DNA of 39,905 bases from Cyanophora paradoxa (lineage: Eukaryota; Glaucocystophyceae; Cyanophorales; Cyanophoraceae): the NCBI GenBank assembly GCA_004431415.1, contig QPMI01000548.1:1-39905 (forward strand). The letters run 5' to 3'. The notes under the pieces are model-generated. The model had not been told where the DNA came from and made no database searches. It worked only from the letters and a program-made list of their open reading frames with translations. Both the position numbers and the translations under genes were made by a program. This document shows positions 1-8,211 of the stretch, piece after piece; the stretch's first letter is position 1; each line of letters opens with the position of its first letter.

Positions 1-1568
1 CGGCCTTCTCGGAGCACGGCGGCGAGGAGGGCGATCTGCATGGTGATGGCGGAGGGCCTCGACCCTAAGGCCTGCTCGGAGGAGGAGCTCAAGATGCGCT
101 CCGGCGACGCCTACTCCCCAACTTCAAGAACGTCGCGGCGACGATGTGCGCACCAAGGCGACGCGCAAGGTGCTTGTCATCGTCTGCAACAGCTTCCCGC
201 AGGTGCGCCCGTTCCCCTGCCCCCTTCCCCTTCCCCGGCGCCCTTTCTCACTTGCCCCGGCGCAGGCTCGAGAACCGCATGCTCGAGTTCTTCGCCCGCG
301 TGTCCTGATCCCCTCGACCACAAGCCGGCCAAGAAAGCGCACCTACCTCCACTCCGACATCCGAGAACGAGCTGCCGGCGCTCATGGTCGCGGCCTTCAC
401 CTTCGCGTGGAAGATCATCACGCGCTCTCCGACGGCAAGGCCTCCTGCATCCAGGCCTTCGAGCCGGCGTGGCTGCGGGCGCAGCGCCTCGGCTTCTGGC
501 AGGAGACGGCCTCCTGTCCCCTCACCCGCTTCATCATCACCCACTGCGCCGTCGACCCACCACCTACGTCGCCGCCCCGAACACGGAGGGCTACATGACG
601 AGCGTCGCGGGCATCGTCGAGTACATCGCGCGCACGGAGGCCCCGACACCTCCGCCGCCGTCGGCGCCGACATCGAGAACGGCCGGCTGGACGAGACCTC
701 GCCGGCTTCGGCTCCTGTGCCGCCTCTACTCCTACAAGCTCGGCGGCGTCTGGCAGACCTACATCCGCGGCATCGTCCCAAGGCCCCGCTCTCCCTCGGC
801 GAGAGCCAGCCGGCGCTGGAGGCGATCGCGATCCCCGTCGCCCAGTTCAAGGACCCGGCGCCCGACGTCGGGCCCTTCCTCGTCAAGCCCCACACCAAGG
901 GCAAGGGCAAGCGCACCCGCAACTCGGCGCCGGCCTTCCTCCCGCCCCAGCCCCCGCCACGGCCCCCAGCAGCGCCCCGGCCAGCAGCGCATCGACGAGA
1001 TGCTGCCGCGCCAGGTCCGGCCCGCGTACCCCCGCCTTCCCTCCCGTACCCCCCTCCCCCGCCCCCTCCTGATCCAAGGGCAGGGTACCCGACGAACGGC
1101 GGCGCGGGCCCGAGCGGCTACGGGAGCTCGGCCTCCTCCGCGAGCGCCGACGGCCCCAGCCCCTCCCGGCCCCGGCGCCGTCCTCACCGCGATCCAGGCT
1201 TCGGGCCCAGCAGGAGGCCGAGCGGCGGGCGCTGGCGGCGCGCCAGGCGCGCGAGGCGGAGGAGCGGCGCCAGGCCCTCTGGCCCAGCGCCTGCAGGCCA
1301 CCATCGCCTTCCGCGCCGAGCTGGACTCCGGCTTCCGCGCCGGCCAGATCGCCGGGCGGAGGCCTCGGAGCGCTGGCGGGCGTTCGAGGCGGAGTCGGCG
1401 GGGCTGGCGAAGGGCCTCGGCTACAGCTACCGGCGCGTGCCCGTGCTCAAGGACTACGCGTCGGCCGCGGCGCGGGAGGCCTCGCGGGCGGAGATCGACG
1501 CGGCGGAGGAGCAGGCGGCGCGCGAGGAGGCCGAGGACAACGCGCGCTTCCGGCACCTGCACCACTGA
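1..1568 (+). CDS. SF3/D5-like helicase, C-terminal part, with low-complexity tail (partial, frameshifted)
   Basis: The gene enters from the left edge and ends at a TGA at 1566-1568. Piecing the frames together gives the order expected after Walker B of a superfamily 3 (D5-like) helicase: EELKMRSGDAYSPNFKN (about 82-133), a sensor-like strand VLVIVCNSFP (about 167-196), an NRMLEFFARV segment (about 271-306) and a helical ELPALMVAAFTFAWK block (about 366-410). A later YSYKLGGVWQTYIRGI stretch (about 733-775) could be the winged-helix end. The remaining part is Pro/Ala-rich and then Arg/Glu-rich coiled coil. Several -1 shifts break the frame. The Walker motifs lie outside the window, so the helicase call rests on the C-terminal half. 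A helicase of this type would unwind DNA for the two HUH Reps encoded further right. The tail from about 900 could be a separate gene, but no promoter motif precedes it. Confidence 0.5.
203..265 (+). other. possible 63-nt intron or proline-rich insert in the helicase gene
   Basis: Between the CNSFPQ and NRMLEFF segments lies a C/T-rich stretch starting CAG|GTGCGC and ending GGCGCAG|G, with a pyrimidine-rich 3' part. It has GT-AG ends and resembles the short introns in the host-like gene at the right edge. It is 63 nt, a multiple of three, and has no in-frame stop, so it could equally be a translated insert. Confidence 0.3.
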
Positions 1569-1616
1569 GGCCCGAGGCGGTATTTTTTCTCAACCCTCCC
1601 TCAATTCGGTCCCGCG

Positions 1617-1804
1617 ATGGCCTTCGAAGCTTATCCTGCCCACTACTCGCTAGGAGCGCTGGCCGCGACCCTCACCTGGCTCCTCGGCGGCACCCCACGG
1701 CCTCGGCGGTCATAGGCGTGGGCTTCGGCTACGCCGCCAAGTCCCTCTACGCCCCCGGCGGCGCCTCGCAGGCGGCGGCCGGCATGCGCCCCGCCGGGCG
1801 CTAA
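1617..1804 (+). CDS. small hydrophobic protein, about 62 aa (one -1 shift)
   Basis: Starts at ATG 1617, 27 bases after a TATTTTTTCTC promoter core (1581-1591). The protein begins MAFEAYPAHYSLGALAATL. A single missing C in the run near 1693 breaks the frame; the following frame reads on to the TAA at 1802-1804 through a Gly/Ala-rich hydrophobic segment (SAVIGVGFGYAAKSLY). The length is a multiple of three after adding one base. One or two weak membrane segments are likely. No family recognised. It is one of several tiny membrane proteins in this genome and may be a virion membrane component (inference). Confidence 0.6.
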
Positions 1805-1898
1805 CTTTTCAAAGTTCATTCTCCCCTCCCCTTTTCCGAGTTCCGAGTCCGTTGGCGTTCCCTTTTAAATTTTCTTCATTCTCGTTACACGTTCGAAG

Positions 1899-2376
1899 AT
1901 GTCGAGCGCGGTAGAGAAGCTGCTGTGCACCGTGTTCAAATCGGATTCGCGATGCAGCAAGATCGGCGAGGCGGCGAGGGCTAAGGGCGGGGCGGCGGCG
2001 GAGGGGCCCAGGGTGAAGGCGGCGGATCCCGCGCCGCCGTCGCTGAAAACGATCAAGGGGGCGGGCAAGGGCAGGAGCGTGGGGGCGCTGCCCCTCGTGG
2101 CGATCGCGCCGGGGCAGAGGGAGGCGGCGCACGCGGCGACGGCGGCGCTGGCCGCGCGGCGGCAGGCGGAGGCCTACCCGTGCCTGGGCCGGGGCTGCAC
2201 CCGCCGGCCGCCGCCCCTACGCCGTGAGCGCCTACTTCGACGAGGCCAACCGGCTGAGCTGCCAGGAGCTGTGCGACAACCGCATGCGGCGCGCCGTGGA
2301 CGGGCACCTGCCGCTGCTGGTGGCGCTGGGCGGCTCGCTCCTGATGGTCTGGTACCTGCGCGGCCTGGTCATTTAG
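1899..2376 (+). CDS. basic protein with C-terminal membrane anchor, about 159 aa (two -1 shifts)
   Basis: ATG 1899 follows AAATTTTCTTC (1867-1877). The N-terminal part (MSSAVEKLLCTVFKSDSR) is followed by a long Ala/Lys/Arg-rich stretch and a Cys-containing segment (CLGRGC ... SCQELC). The frame slips twice between about 2185 and 2218. The last frame gives a clear single transmembrane helix (LLVALGGSLLMVWYLRGLV) directly before the TAG at 2374-2376. The arrangement, soluble basic part plus extreme C-terminal anchor, suggests a tail-anchored membrane protein with the basic region on the inner side. No homologue recognised. Confidence 0.6.
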
Positions 2377-2402
2377 ATAGTTTTTCGAAGTCTAGGTCAA
2401 AG

Positions 2403-2803
2403 ATGGGCTGGGTGGACGCCGTGCTGACCAAGGTCTTCGGACCGAAGAGCGCGCAGCCGCCGCCGAGCTTCAACCTGGCCGCGGCGATCAGCACGACGAT
2501 CGAGCGCAAGAACAACGAGCTCATCCTAAAGAACGACGGCAAGCTTCCCTGGGCCGACGTGGCCGCGGGCGCACTCGGCAGCACGCTGACGGGAATCGAT
2601 CGGACGGGCGCCGCGGGCGTGAAGGTCGGGCAGGCGGTTGCGGCCGTGCCGGAGCTTGCGATGAAGGGCTGGCACTACGCCAAGATCGCCGCCGGCGTCG
2701 CCGCGTGCTCCTTGCGATCTGGCTCGCGTGGCAGCTGCGCGGCGCCTACCAGGGCGCGCGCCTGCAGAGCGCCCAGCTCGACTATTTTCTAAAGGCTAGG
2801 TAA
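2403..2803 (+). CDS. membrane protein, about 133 aa (one -1 shift)
   Basis: ATG 2403 lies 27 nt after the TAG of the preceding gene; a weak AGTTTTTCGAAG element (2379-2390) fills the gap. It begins MGWVDAVLTKVFGPKS, has an amphipathic Gly/Ala-rich middle, and after one missing base near 2705 continues into a transmembrane helix (VLLAIWLAWQL) with a short charged tail ending at TAA 2801-2803. The end of this gene contains the promoter core ATTTTCTAAAG of the next one, so the two overlap functionally. Function unknown; probably a virion membrane protein given its neighbours. Confidence 0.55.
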
Positions 2804-2815
2804 AGCGAGCGAACC

Positions 2816-3188
2816 ATGCGCGGCGGCTCTTCCCCCGTGTTTCCTTCGCTGAGAACCCGGTGGCGAACGCAGTCGCCCCTACCCCCTGGAGCCCGGAGTG
2901 AAGCTGGAGCGTGCGAACGCAGTCTCCGTCAAGAAGGCCAAGCGCACGCTGGCGCTGGAAGTCCCGGTCGCGGAGGATACGGAGAAGGTTGCATTCAACA
3001 AGCGCAAGACGTACAAGGCGATACGCGAGGGACAGCTGCTGCCCACGGACTCGGTTCCCGGGCTGCCGGGCACCACGGCCGGCGAGCTCCTAGTGCGCAA
3101 CCTGCGCCTGCAGTACGTCTCCCGCCTCCGCCGCTCCAAGGCCAAGAAGGCGCGCCTGGACTCGGGCGATAGCAGCTCTAGCTCGTAG
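2816..3188 (+). CDS. lysine-rich basic protein, about 124 aa (two -1 shifts)
   Basis: Start chosen at ATG 2816 because ATTTTCTAAAG (2784-2794) sits 22 nt before it. Three frames in succession join as RGGSSPVF / FAENPVANAVAP / YPLEPGVKLERANAV, with base losses near 2840 and 2878. The rest is rich in Lys and Arg, includes VAFNKRKTYKAIREGQLL and ends RRSKAKKARL with a serine tail at TAG 3186-3188. Composition fits a DNA-binding or core-packaging protein, but no family is recognised. Confidence 0.5.
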
Positions 3189-3215
3189 GGCTCTGTACTG
3201 TTGTATTCAATGCCT

Positions 3216-3498
3216 TTACCAGTTCCTGTTCCTATCCCAGAGCACGACTCGGGTGAAGGGCACGGTCATAGCGAACATGAACTCGGCGAACTTTGCAAAG
3301 TTCATCAGGGTTCCCAGGCGGGATCCTCCCAGTAGATCGCCTCGCGCAGCGCCTCGTAGACGCGCATGAGGGAGCGCTCGTTCTCCGTCGCGAAGGCGTC
3401 GCCGGGCTCGTCGGGTCGGGATCCGTGAGCTCGGAGTACTCGTCCGAGCTGCCCGCGCTCTCGGCACCTGCGGCGGGGTCGGGCGAGGGGTCGGGCAT
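3216..3498 (-). CDS. small acidic protein with hydrophobic C-terminus, about 94 aa (two -1 shifts)
   Basis: Minus-strand ATG at 3498 with GATTTTCTG (3517-3525 read on minus) before it. Begins MPDPSPDPAAGAESAGSSDE, an acidic low-complexity head. Two missing bases switch the frame first into ENERSLMRVYEALREAIYWE and then into a hydrophobic segment (NFAKFAEFMFAMTVPF) ending RVVLWDRNRNW at the stop near 3216. The last part could be a membrane-associated helix. Convergent with the plus-strand gene ending at 3188. Function unknown. Confidence 0.5.
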
Positions 3499-3533
3499 TC
3501 TCTGTAAGTAGAAGGGCAGAAAATCACTAGCAA

Positions 3534-3875
3534 TCACGGGCGCCGGAACTCCATCGAGTCGCCGCGCCAGTACTTGTTGCCGGAGGCGAGCAGCTTCATC
3601 GGCTCGCCCGTCGAATCGTGCTTCCAGGCCTCGCCGTCCCAGAGGGCCGTGCCGCCGTCCTCTAGCTTGAGGCGGTGGCCCGGCTCGAGCCGGTTGCCGT
3701 CGAGCATGCGGCCGGCCATGAGCGCCAGGTCCCACTCGGTGAGGTTGCGCTGCTCTGCGGGGGTGAGGCCGCGCTCGACGCGCTCGGGCTGGCGCGCCTC
3801 GCGCTCCATGCGGCTGAGGCCTACCAGGAAGAAGATGGGCAACGCAAAGGCCATGAGATCTAGCAGGGCCTCCAT
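3534..3875 (-). CDS. membrane-anchored protein, 113 aa
   Basis: Intact frame. I take ATG 3875 as the start because CTTTTCTAAGTC (minus strand, 3884-3895) lies just upstream; the longer upstream extension in this frame overlaps the neighbouring gene and has no promoter. An N-terminal hydrophobic helix (LLDLMAFALPIFFLVGL) works as signal anchor. The soluble part contains LTPAEQRNLTEWDLALMAGRMLDG and a WDGEAWKHDSTGEPMKLL stretch. No family recognised. Promoter class and neighbours suggest a late virion membrane protein. Confidence 0.65.
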   Translation of the reverse strand: MEALLDLMAFALPIFFLVGLSRMEREARQPERVERGLTPAEQRNLTEWDLALMAGRMLDGNRLEPGHRLKLEDGGTALWDGEAWKHDSTGEPMKLLASGNKYWRGDSMEFRRP

Positions 3876-3885
3876 TGGGCAAGAC

Positions 3886-4173
3886 TTAGAAAAGGTTCCG
3901 GACCAGGCCCGAGAGCTGCGGGCCCAGGCGCCGGGCGGCGTAGTAGAGCGCGGCCGCCGCCGCCGCAAGGATCAGAAGGCGCGGCGGGCCGCGCGCCGGC
4001 TCCTCCAGGGTCAGGTCCACGGTCTCCGGCCCGCGCGCCGGAGCCGCCAGGATCTCGGGCTCGGAGCAGAGGGACTTGGGCCCGCGGCGGCGGCGCTGCT
4101 TGGGCGCCGAGGCGGCGGCGGTGAGAAGGTCCTCAGGCTCCTGCTTGATACCTGCGCAATCGGTGAAGTCCAT
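3886..4173 (-). CDS. tail-anchored protein with SUMO-type motifs, 95 aa
   Basis: Start at ATG 4173, after CACAATTTTCC (4190-4200). Intact. The N-terminal half begins MDFTDCAGIKQEPED and contains IKQE, which fits the sumoylation consensus (hydrophobic-K-x-E). A basic patch KQRRRRGPK could be a nuclear targeting signal. ETVDLTLEE fits a SUMO-interacting motif (VDLT followed by acidic residues). The C-terminus has a transmembrane helix (LLILAAAAAALYYAA) and a short basic tail. Motif matches of this length can be chance. Function unknown. Confidence 0.6.
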   Translation of the reverse strand: MDFTDCAGIKQEPEDLLTAAASAPKQRRRRGPKSLCSEPEILAAPARGPETVDLTLEEPARGPPRLLILAAAAAALYYAARRLGPQLSGLVRNLF

Positions 4174-4241
4174 GCTTGCTGGGTACCTTGGAAAATTGTG
4201 GGAGGCGTCCGGAGTGTGCGAACGTAGCTCCAATGGGATTT

Positions 4242-4330
4242 GCGTCATTTACGTCCGCGTCATTTACGTCACGGAGTTTGCCGGCGACTCGGGACTCGGG
4301 CCCAACTTCTCCCGGTAAGTTCGAGACTTG
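4242..4330 (+). repeat. direct copy of the origin-region repeat unit
   Basis: About 80 bp nearly identical to the arms of the large hairpin that follows. It contains two copies of the iteron core GCGTCATTTACGTC and then CGGAGTTTGCCGGCGACTCG and the rest of the unit, ending GGTAAGTTCG. It differs from the left arm by one base in the first iteron. Same orientation as the left arm. Confidence 0.9.
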
Positions 4331-4397
4331 AACTCGGCGGGGTACCCCCGGTGTCCTAGTGTCCTAGTGTCCTAGTGCTACTAGCTAGGTGGTATCG

Positions 4398-4904
4398 ATA
4401 TCTAGCTAGCTAGCGCTAGCGCTTGCTTAATTAATTAACCTGAAGGGTCGCGTCATTTACGTCAGCGTCATTTACGTCACGGAGTTTGCCGGCGACTCGG
4501 GACTCGGGCCCAACTTCTCCCGGTAAGTTCGTCACGACCAGTAGCTACTAGTACCGCTAGTACTACGTAGTACTACTTAGTACTACTTGGTACTACTTAG
4601 TACTACTAGCTTAGTACTAGTAGCCACCGATACTGGTACAGCTTTTATAGATTTAAGCATTCATTCAATGTGAATAACGATAATAGTAATAATAATAACG
4701 ATAAGTAATAGGGATACCCTATTTTTCCAAGTCTCGAACTTACCGGGAGAAGTTGGGCCCGAGTCCCGAGTCGCCGGCAAACTCCGTGACGTAAATGACG
4801 CTGACGTAAATGACGCGACCCTTCGGTAACCTCCGCAACCCTTCAGGTAAATGTCAGGTAACTTCAGTTGAGTTAATTAAGCAAGCGCTAGCTAGCTAGA
4901 TATC
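4398..4904. repeat. large imperfect inverted repeat, candidate replication origin
   Basis: Left arm 4398-4531 and right arm 4735-4904 are reverse complements. The inner about 90 bp (4442-4531 versus 4735-4824) match base for base and carry two iteron cores GCGTCATTTACGTCA per arm. The outer about 32 bp (GATATCTAGCTAGCTAGC and TGCTTAATTAA) also pair, separated from the inner part by 4 nt on the left and about 48 nt on the right. The 203-nt centre is AT-rich with repeats of AGTACTACTT and GATAATAGTAATAATA. No gene crosses it. A hairpin with iterons in a genome coding HUH Reps suggests a rolling-circle or rolling-hairpin origin (inference). The right arm touches the end of the gene at 4903-5548. 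Confidence 0.85.
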
Positions 4905-5548
4905 ACAGCTCTACCTTGCCCAAGTTGATGGTATCTAGCAGGGCCTGCTCCTCCAAGTCTGCACCGCCGCCGCCGCCCAGCGCTAGCGCTAGCTCGATAC
5001 CGCCTCCGGCTTGATCTCCCTTGGCTCCAGCCACCTGAGGGCTCAGGCCACCTCCTCCTGGTGAAGCCGGTATCGTTGCTCTTGTCCAGCTTGAGGTAGC
5101 GGTAGGGCGCCGGCGCCGGCCAGTCCGGCCTGTGGCCGCTTGCCTCCTTGGCTATGTCCTTGGGCCTACGCGGTCGCAGGTCCGCCTTGGCCTTCGCCCT
5201 CTGCAAGGGCCCAGCGCCTTGAACTTCGGTGCCTTGGTCGCCGGCAGGGCCTTCGGCTGGGGCTTCACCGCCTTCGGCTGCTGAGGCCTTAGCTGCTTCG
5301 ATTTCGGCATACTTCTTGCTCATAAATGAGAAAAGCGCCTCGAAGTCGGCCTTTATCTCCTCCTTGGTCCAGGATGTCACCTGATCCGGGTCACCTGAGA
5401 ACGGCGCATCGAACGCCACGTGGAGCGATTTGCAGGCCTGAGCTATCATTGGCTCGGGCCAGGCCAGCTCGATCAGCTGAAGGTAGATGTTCAGGGCCTT
5501 GTCGAGCTTGGCGCCCTGAGAGACTAGCTGGGAGATAGCGGGCTCCAT
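4903..5548 (-). CDS. unknown protein, about 215 aa (two -1 shifts near the C-terminus)
   Basis: ATG 5548 with ATTTTCTAAAG (5561-5571, minus) upstream. The N-terminal two thirds (MEPAISQLVSQGAKLDKAL onward) are intact and helical, followed by a Glu/Ala/Gly-rich linker and RYLKLDKSNDTGF. The frame then slips twice; the continuing frame gives a Gly-rich region, a GIELALALGGGG stretch and DLEEQALLDTINLGKVEL before the TGA at 4903-4905, inside the outer arm of the hairpin. No family recognised. Its position between iteron groups (4242-4824 and 5638-5685) makes a role in replication possible but unproven. Confidence 0.55.
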
Positions 5549-5637
5549 GGTACAGCAGAGCTTTAGAAAATGGCGCCAAGTCCAAGTCCTTTTTTACGGG
5601 CGAGGCCTGGGCCGGGGGCCAGGGCCGAGTCCCAACT

Positions 5638-5685
5638 CCGTGACGTAAATGACGCTGACGTAAATGACGCGGACGTAAATGACGC
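5638..5685. repeat. three iterons of the origin type
   Basis: Three tandem copies of TGACGTAAATGACGC (15 bp period) preceded by ACTCCG, in the same orientation as the right arm of the hairpin and therefore inverted relative to the left arm. The core TGACGTAAATGACG is itself near-palindromic. Together with the hairpin and the copy at 4242 this gives nine iterons within 1.5 kb. Confidence 0.85.
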
Positions 5686-5698
5686 CGAATTTTCAAGT

Positions 5699-5760
5699 TG
5701 CCCTCACCTGAAACTCAGCTGAGCGCTCACCTGACCCTCACCTGAACGGCCTCAAAACCG
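5699..5760. promoter_or_regulatory. TCACCTGA motif cluster (candidate early promoter)
   Basis: Three copies of CTCACCTGA plus CTCAGCTGAGC within about 60 bp, directly upstream of the 5811 gene, which lacks the AATTTTCT element. A related cluster (TACCTGA, TCACCTGA, CTCACCCGA) lies at about 6093-6125 before the SSB-like gene. Confidence 0.5.
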
Positions 5761-5810
5761 CAGCCCCGCCGCGCCCTCTCCTCACACTTCAAAGCCAAGA
5801 GAAATCAAGA

Positions 5811-6080
5811 ATGTGCATCCCCACGTACTTCACCTGCTGTCTCACCTTCGGCATCTTCGCATACGTCATATACGACGATGAGTTCGACCGAAACACGTTC
5901 TACTTCTGCAAGCTCCTTCGCGACATTTCGTCGGAGCACCGCAAGGGCGATGAGTATGATTGGATTCAACTGCTCCCCCTCAAGAACGAGATCGTACTGT
6001 GGAGAGAGAAGTGCATTGTAGGCAGGTTCAAGATTAGCTCGATTCGTGTAGCCGTCGTAGAGGATCTGATGGTGAATTGA
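5811..6080 (+). CDS. small protein with N-terminal hydrophobic segment, 89 aa
   Basis: Intact frame from ATG 5811 to TGA. The N-terminus (CIPTYFTCCLTFGIFAYVIY) is hydrophobic and cysteine-containing and could be a signal anchor. The remainder (DDEFDRNTFYFCKLLRDISS onward) is charged, and base use is less GC-rich than the neighbours. No AATTTTCT core upstream; instead the TCACCTGA cluster at 5699-5760. That pattern, shared with replication and transcription genes, suggests early expression. No homologue recognised. Confidence 0.6.
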   Translation: MCIPTYFTCCLTFGIFAYVIYDDEFDRNTFYFCKLLRDISSEHRKGDEYDWIQLLPLKNEIVLWREKCIVGRFKISSIRVAVVEDLMVN

Positions 6081-6151
6081 ACACGTGTTTTACCTGAATC
6101 ACCTGAGCGCTCACCCGAGGTCAGCTGAAGTCGGGTGGGGCGCCCTTAAAT

Positions 6152-6158
6152 ATTTTCT
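6152..6158 (+). promoter_or_regulatory. late-type promoter core ATTTTCT before the SSB-like gene
   Basis: TTAAATATTTTCTAG lies 38-45 nt before ATG 6196. The same gene also has TCACCTGA copies at 6093-6125, so both promoter classes may act here. Confidence 0.55.
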
Positions 6159-6195
6159 AGCGCTAGGCTGAAGCACACTCTAAGCTAACGCAAAC

Positions 6196-6990
6196 ATGGC
6201 CACCGTCCGCAACGCCAACGAGATCGACCCCGCCAAGCTCGCCTTCGAGATCGACGCCACCGGCCGCATCAAGGCCAAGTACGACGGCCTGCAGGGCCTC
6301 ATGATGTACGCGCCGCCCATGGTCACGATCAACCCGTGCATCAACACAGAGCAAGGCAAGGCGTGGAGCGACGAGAAGAAGGCCTTCGTCATGGAAGAAA
6401 ACGGCGGATTTTACACGCTGGACCTCACCGATCTCAGCGCCGTCGACGGCCAGACGAACCCAGCCGCGGACGAGTTCCTCAAGCTGCTGGAGGCCCTGGA
6501 CGCGAAATTCTGCGAGTTCGTGCAGCAGAACCAGGCCAAGCTCAAGGTCTCGCCCGGCCGCTCCCTCTCCAAGGATCAGATCTCGGTGCTGCAGACGCCC
6601 AGCGTGCGCATCAAGGTCGACAAGGAGTCGGGCCAGGCCTTCTACAAGTACCTCAACATGCGCATCCGCACCCAGACGATGGCGGGCAAGCGCAAGACCG
6701 TGCCCGTCGTCGACATGTCCAACTACCTCATCACCGAGCGCGCCACCATCGGCACCGGAGACCTGGTGGCGGCGCTCATTAAAATCGACACCGCCTACGC
6801 CATCCCCGAGGGCAAGTTCGGCCTCAAGTGGTCCTTCCTCGCCGTGCAGCAGTGCAAGGTCGGCGCCTTTCGCTTCGCCGGGCGCGCCCCCGAGCTGGCC
6901 TTCAAGCCCTACGACAACGAGGCCGATTTCGAGCCCTACCTAAACCCCGAGTCTATGTACGCAGCCCCATGCAGTAGCTCGGACGAATAA
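6196..6990 (+). CDS. probable single-stranded DNA-binding protein (OB-fold type), 264 aa
   Basis: Intact. The order of elements recalls the SSB-like proteins of phycodnaviruses and relatives: an early strand with MMYAPPMVTINP (about residues 36-47), GGFYTLDLTDL (about 70-80), a helical EFLKLLEALDAKFCEFV block, SVRIKVDKESGQAFYKYLNMRIRT (written here as one element, about 135-158), a central TGDLVAALIKIDTAY and the closing FGLKWSFLAVQQCKVG strand. The C-terminus ends in an acidic SSSDE tail, as is common in SSBs that recruit partners. It follows the iteron region and carries both promoter motif types. The call is from pattern similarity only; a structural protein is the main alternative. Confidence 0.45.
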   Translation: MATVRNANEIDPAKLAFEIDATGRIKAKYDGLQGLMMYAPPMVTINPCINTEQGKAWSDEKKAFVMEENGGFYTLDLTDLSAVDGQTNPAADEFLKLLEALDAKFCEFVQQNQAKLKVSPGRSLSKDQISVLQTPSVRIKVDKESGQAFYKYLNMRIRTQTMAGKRKTVPVVDMSNYLITERATIGTGDLVAALIKIDTAYAIPEGKFGLKWSFLAVQQCKVGAFRFAGRAPELAFKPYDNEADFEPYLNPESMYAAPCSSSDE

Positions 6991-7030
6991 ATTGTGAATT
7001 TTTGGTGCAATTGATTACACGCGTTTACAC

Positions 7031-7833
7031 TCAAAGGCCGTTGAACTTGCCGCCCACCGCCCTGGGCTCCGCCGCCGTCGAGGCCGCCGCCTCCGTCACC
7101 TCCTTCATTACCTCCGGGTTCGCGTTCGCCGCGTGCACCGCCAGCACCGTCTGCACCAGGGCCATCCCCAGGCGCGCCTCGGGCCCCAGGGTCACGTAGC
7201 GCGAGTACTTAATCACCAGCTCCTCTAAGATCGGCTGCACCTGGTCCATCGAAGAGAGCGTCGCCTGCCCGAGCCCGTCGAGCTTCAGGCCGATCGGATC
7301 GTACGCCTTGTTCAGGTGCTCCAGCGAGTGCATGCCCGCGATCAGAAAGAGGCGCGCCGCCTCCAGCGAACCCCGCGTGCTCAGCTCGCGCTGAATCTCC
7401 TCGTACTCTTCCTTCAGCTCGTCCAGCGGCGTGGCCAGGCTCAGCTTCTTCGTGGACGTAAGCTCGCCCCCGAACGAGCGCCGGTACTGCGCGATCTGTC
7501 GCAGGACCTGCTTCTTCTCGTCCACGTCCACCTGCGCCTCGTCCCGCGGCCGCTCCTGCAGGTCGATTCCCAGCGCCTTTTTCACGCTCTGCTCCTTCTT
7601 CTTCGTCATTTCGATGTGCTCCTGCACGCTGAAGCCCGCGCCCTTGCTCGGCGCCGTCGGCGGCACCGCGGGCCCGTCGCCCGGCAGCGCCATCCTGTCG
7701 GCCTTCGGCGCCTTCTCCCCTTTTCCTTGCCCTCCTTCGCGGGGCGGCCCTTCTTCCGGGGCTGCGGGATTCCCACGGGGTTCGGCCCGTCCACGGCCAG
7801 CGCCTCGAAGCCAAGCATCGCCGAGGGGTCCAT
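7031..7833 (-). CDS. conserved-looking helical protein, about 267 aa (one -1 shift)
   Basis: Start at ATG 7833, after AATATTTCTAAGGGG (minus, 7850-7864). The N-terminal MDPSAMLGFEALAVDG and a Lys/Arg-rich stretch end in one missing base near 7722 (run CCCCTTTTCC), after which the frame continues KADRMALPGDGPAVPP. The body is helical, with EEYEEIQRELSTRGS and a closing segment VTLGPEARLGMALVQTVLAV. A GPE...LA....h ending of this kind occurs in some nucleocytovirus proteins of unknown function, so it may be a conserved virion protein; I do not recognise it firmly. Convergent with the SSB-like gene, 40 nt apart. Confidence 0.65.
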
Positions 7834-7862
7834 CCTTTACGCCTGCCCCTTAGAAATATTTT

Positions 7863-8192
7863 TCACTCCGAGGTCAGCTCGACGAAGAGCTCGATGTAAA
7901 GCCAGAGCTTCTCGCGCAGCTCGGGCCCGCTGCCGTAGAAGAGCGAGCGCACGGCCGAGGCGTACTCCTGCGGCAGCCTCTCGAAAACCGAGTCGTCCTT
8001 CGCCTTGATCAATTCCGCCTCCGCGTTGATGTGCCTCCTGAACAGAACGATGACCGCCGTGGCCCCGATGCCGCGCAGCGACTGGATCTGCGCCCGCACC
8101 CCCGGCTCCTTGGCCTCCGGCTCCAGCAGGTCGAGGAAGCGGCCCCAGCGCGCCTCGATTTGCTCGCCCAGCGTCGCCTCCGTCGCAGCCAT
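7863..8192 (-). CDS. small helical protein, 109 aa
   Basis: Intact. ATG 8192, with TAATTTCTGAAG (minus, 8202-8213) before it. Mostly alpha-helical by composition (QIEARWGRFLDLLEPEAKE; LREKLWLYIELFVEL). No membrane segment, no recognised domain. It lies between two minus-strand genes with 20-30 nt spacers and its own promoter core, so it is probably a late structural or assembly protein (inference from context). Confidence 0.65.
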   Translation of the reverse strand: MAATEATLGEQIEARWGRFLDLLEPEAKEPGVRAQIQSLRGIGATAVIVLFRRHINAEAELIKAKDDSVFERLPQEYASAVRSLFYGSGPELREKLWLYIELFVELTSE

Positions 8193-8211
8193 GCTACGCG
8201 TGCTTCAGAAA

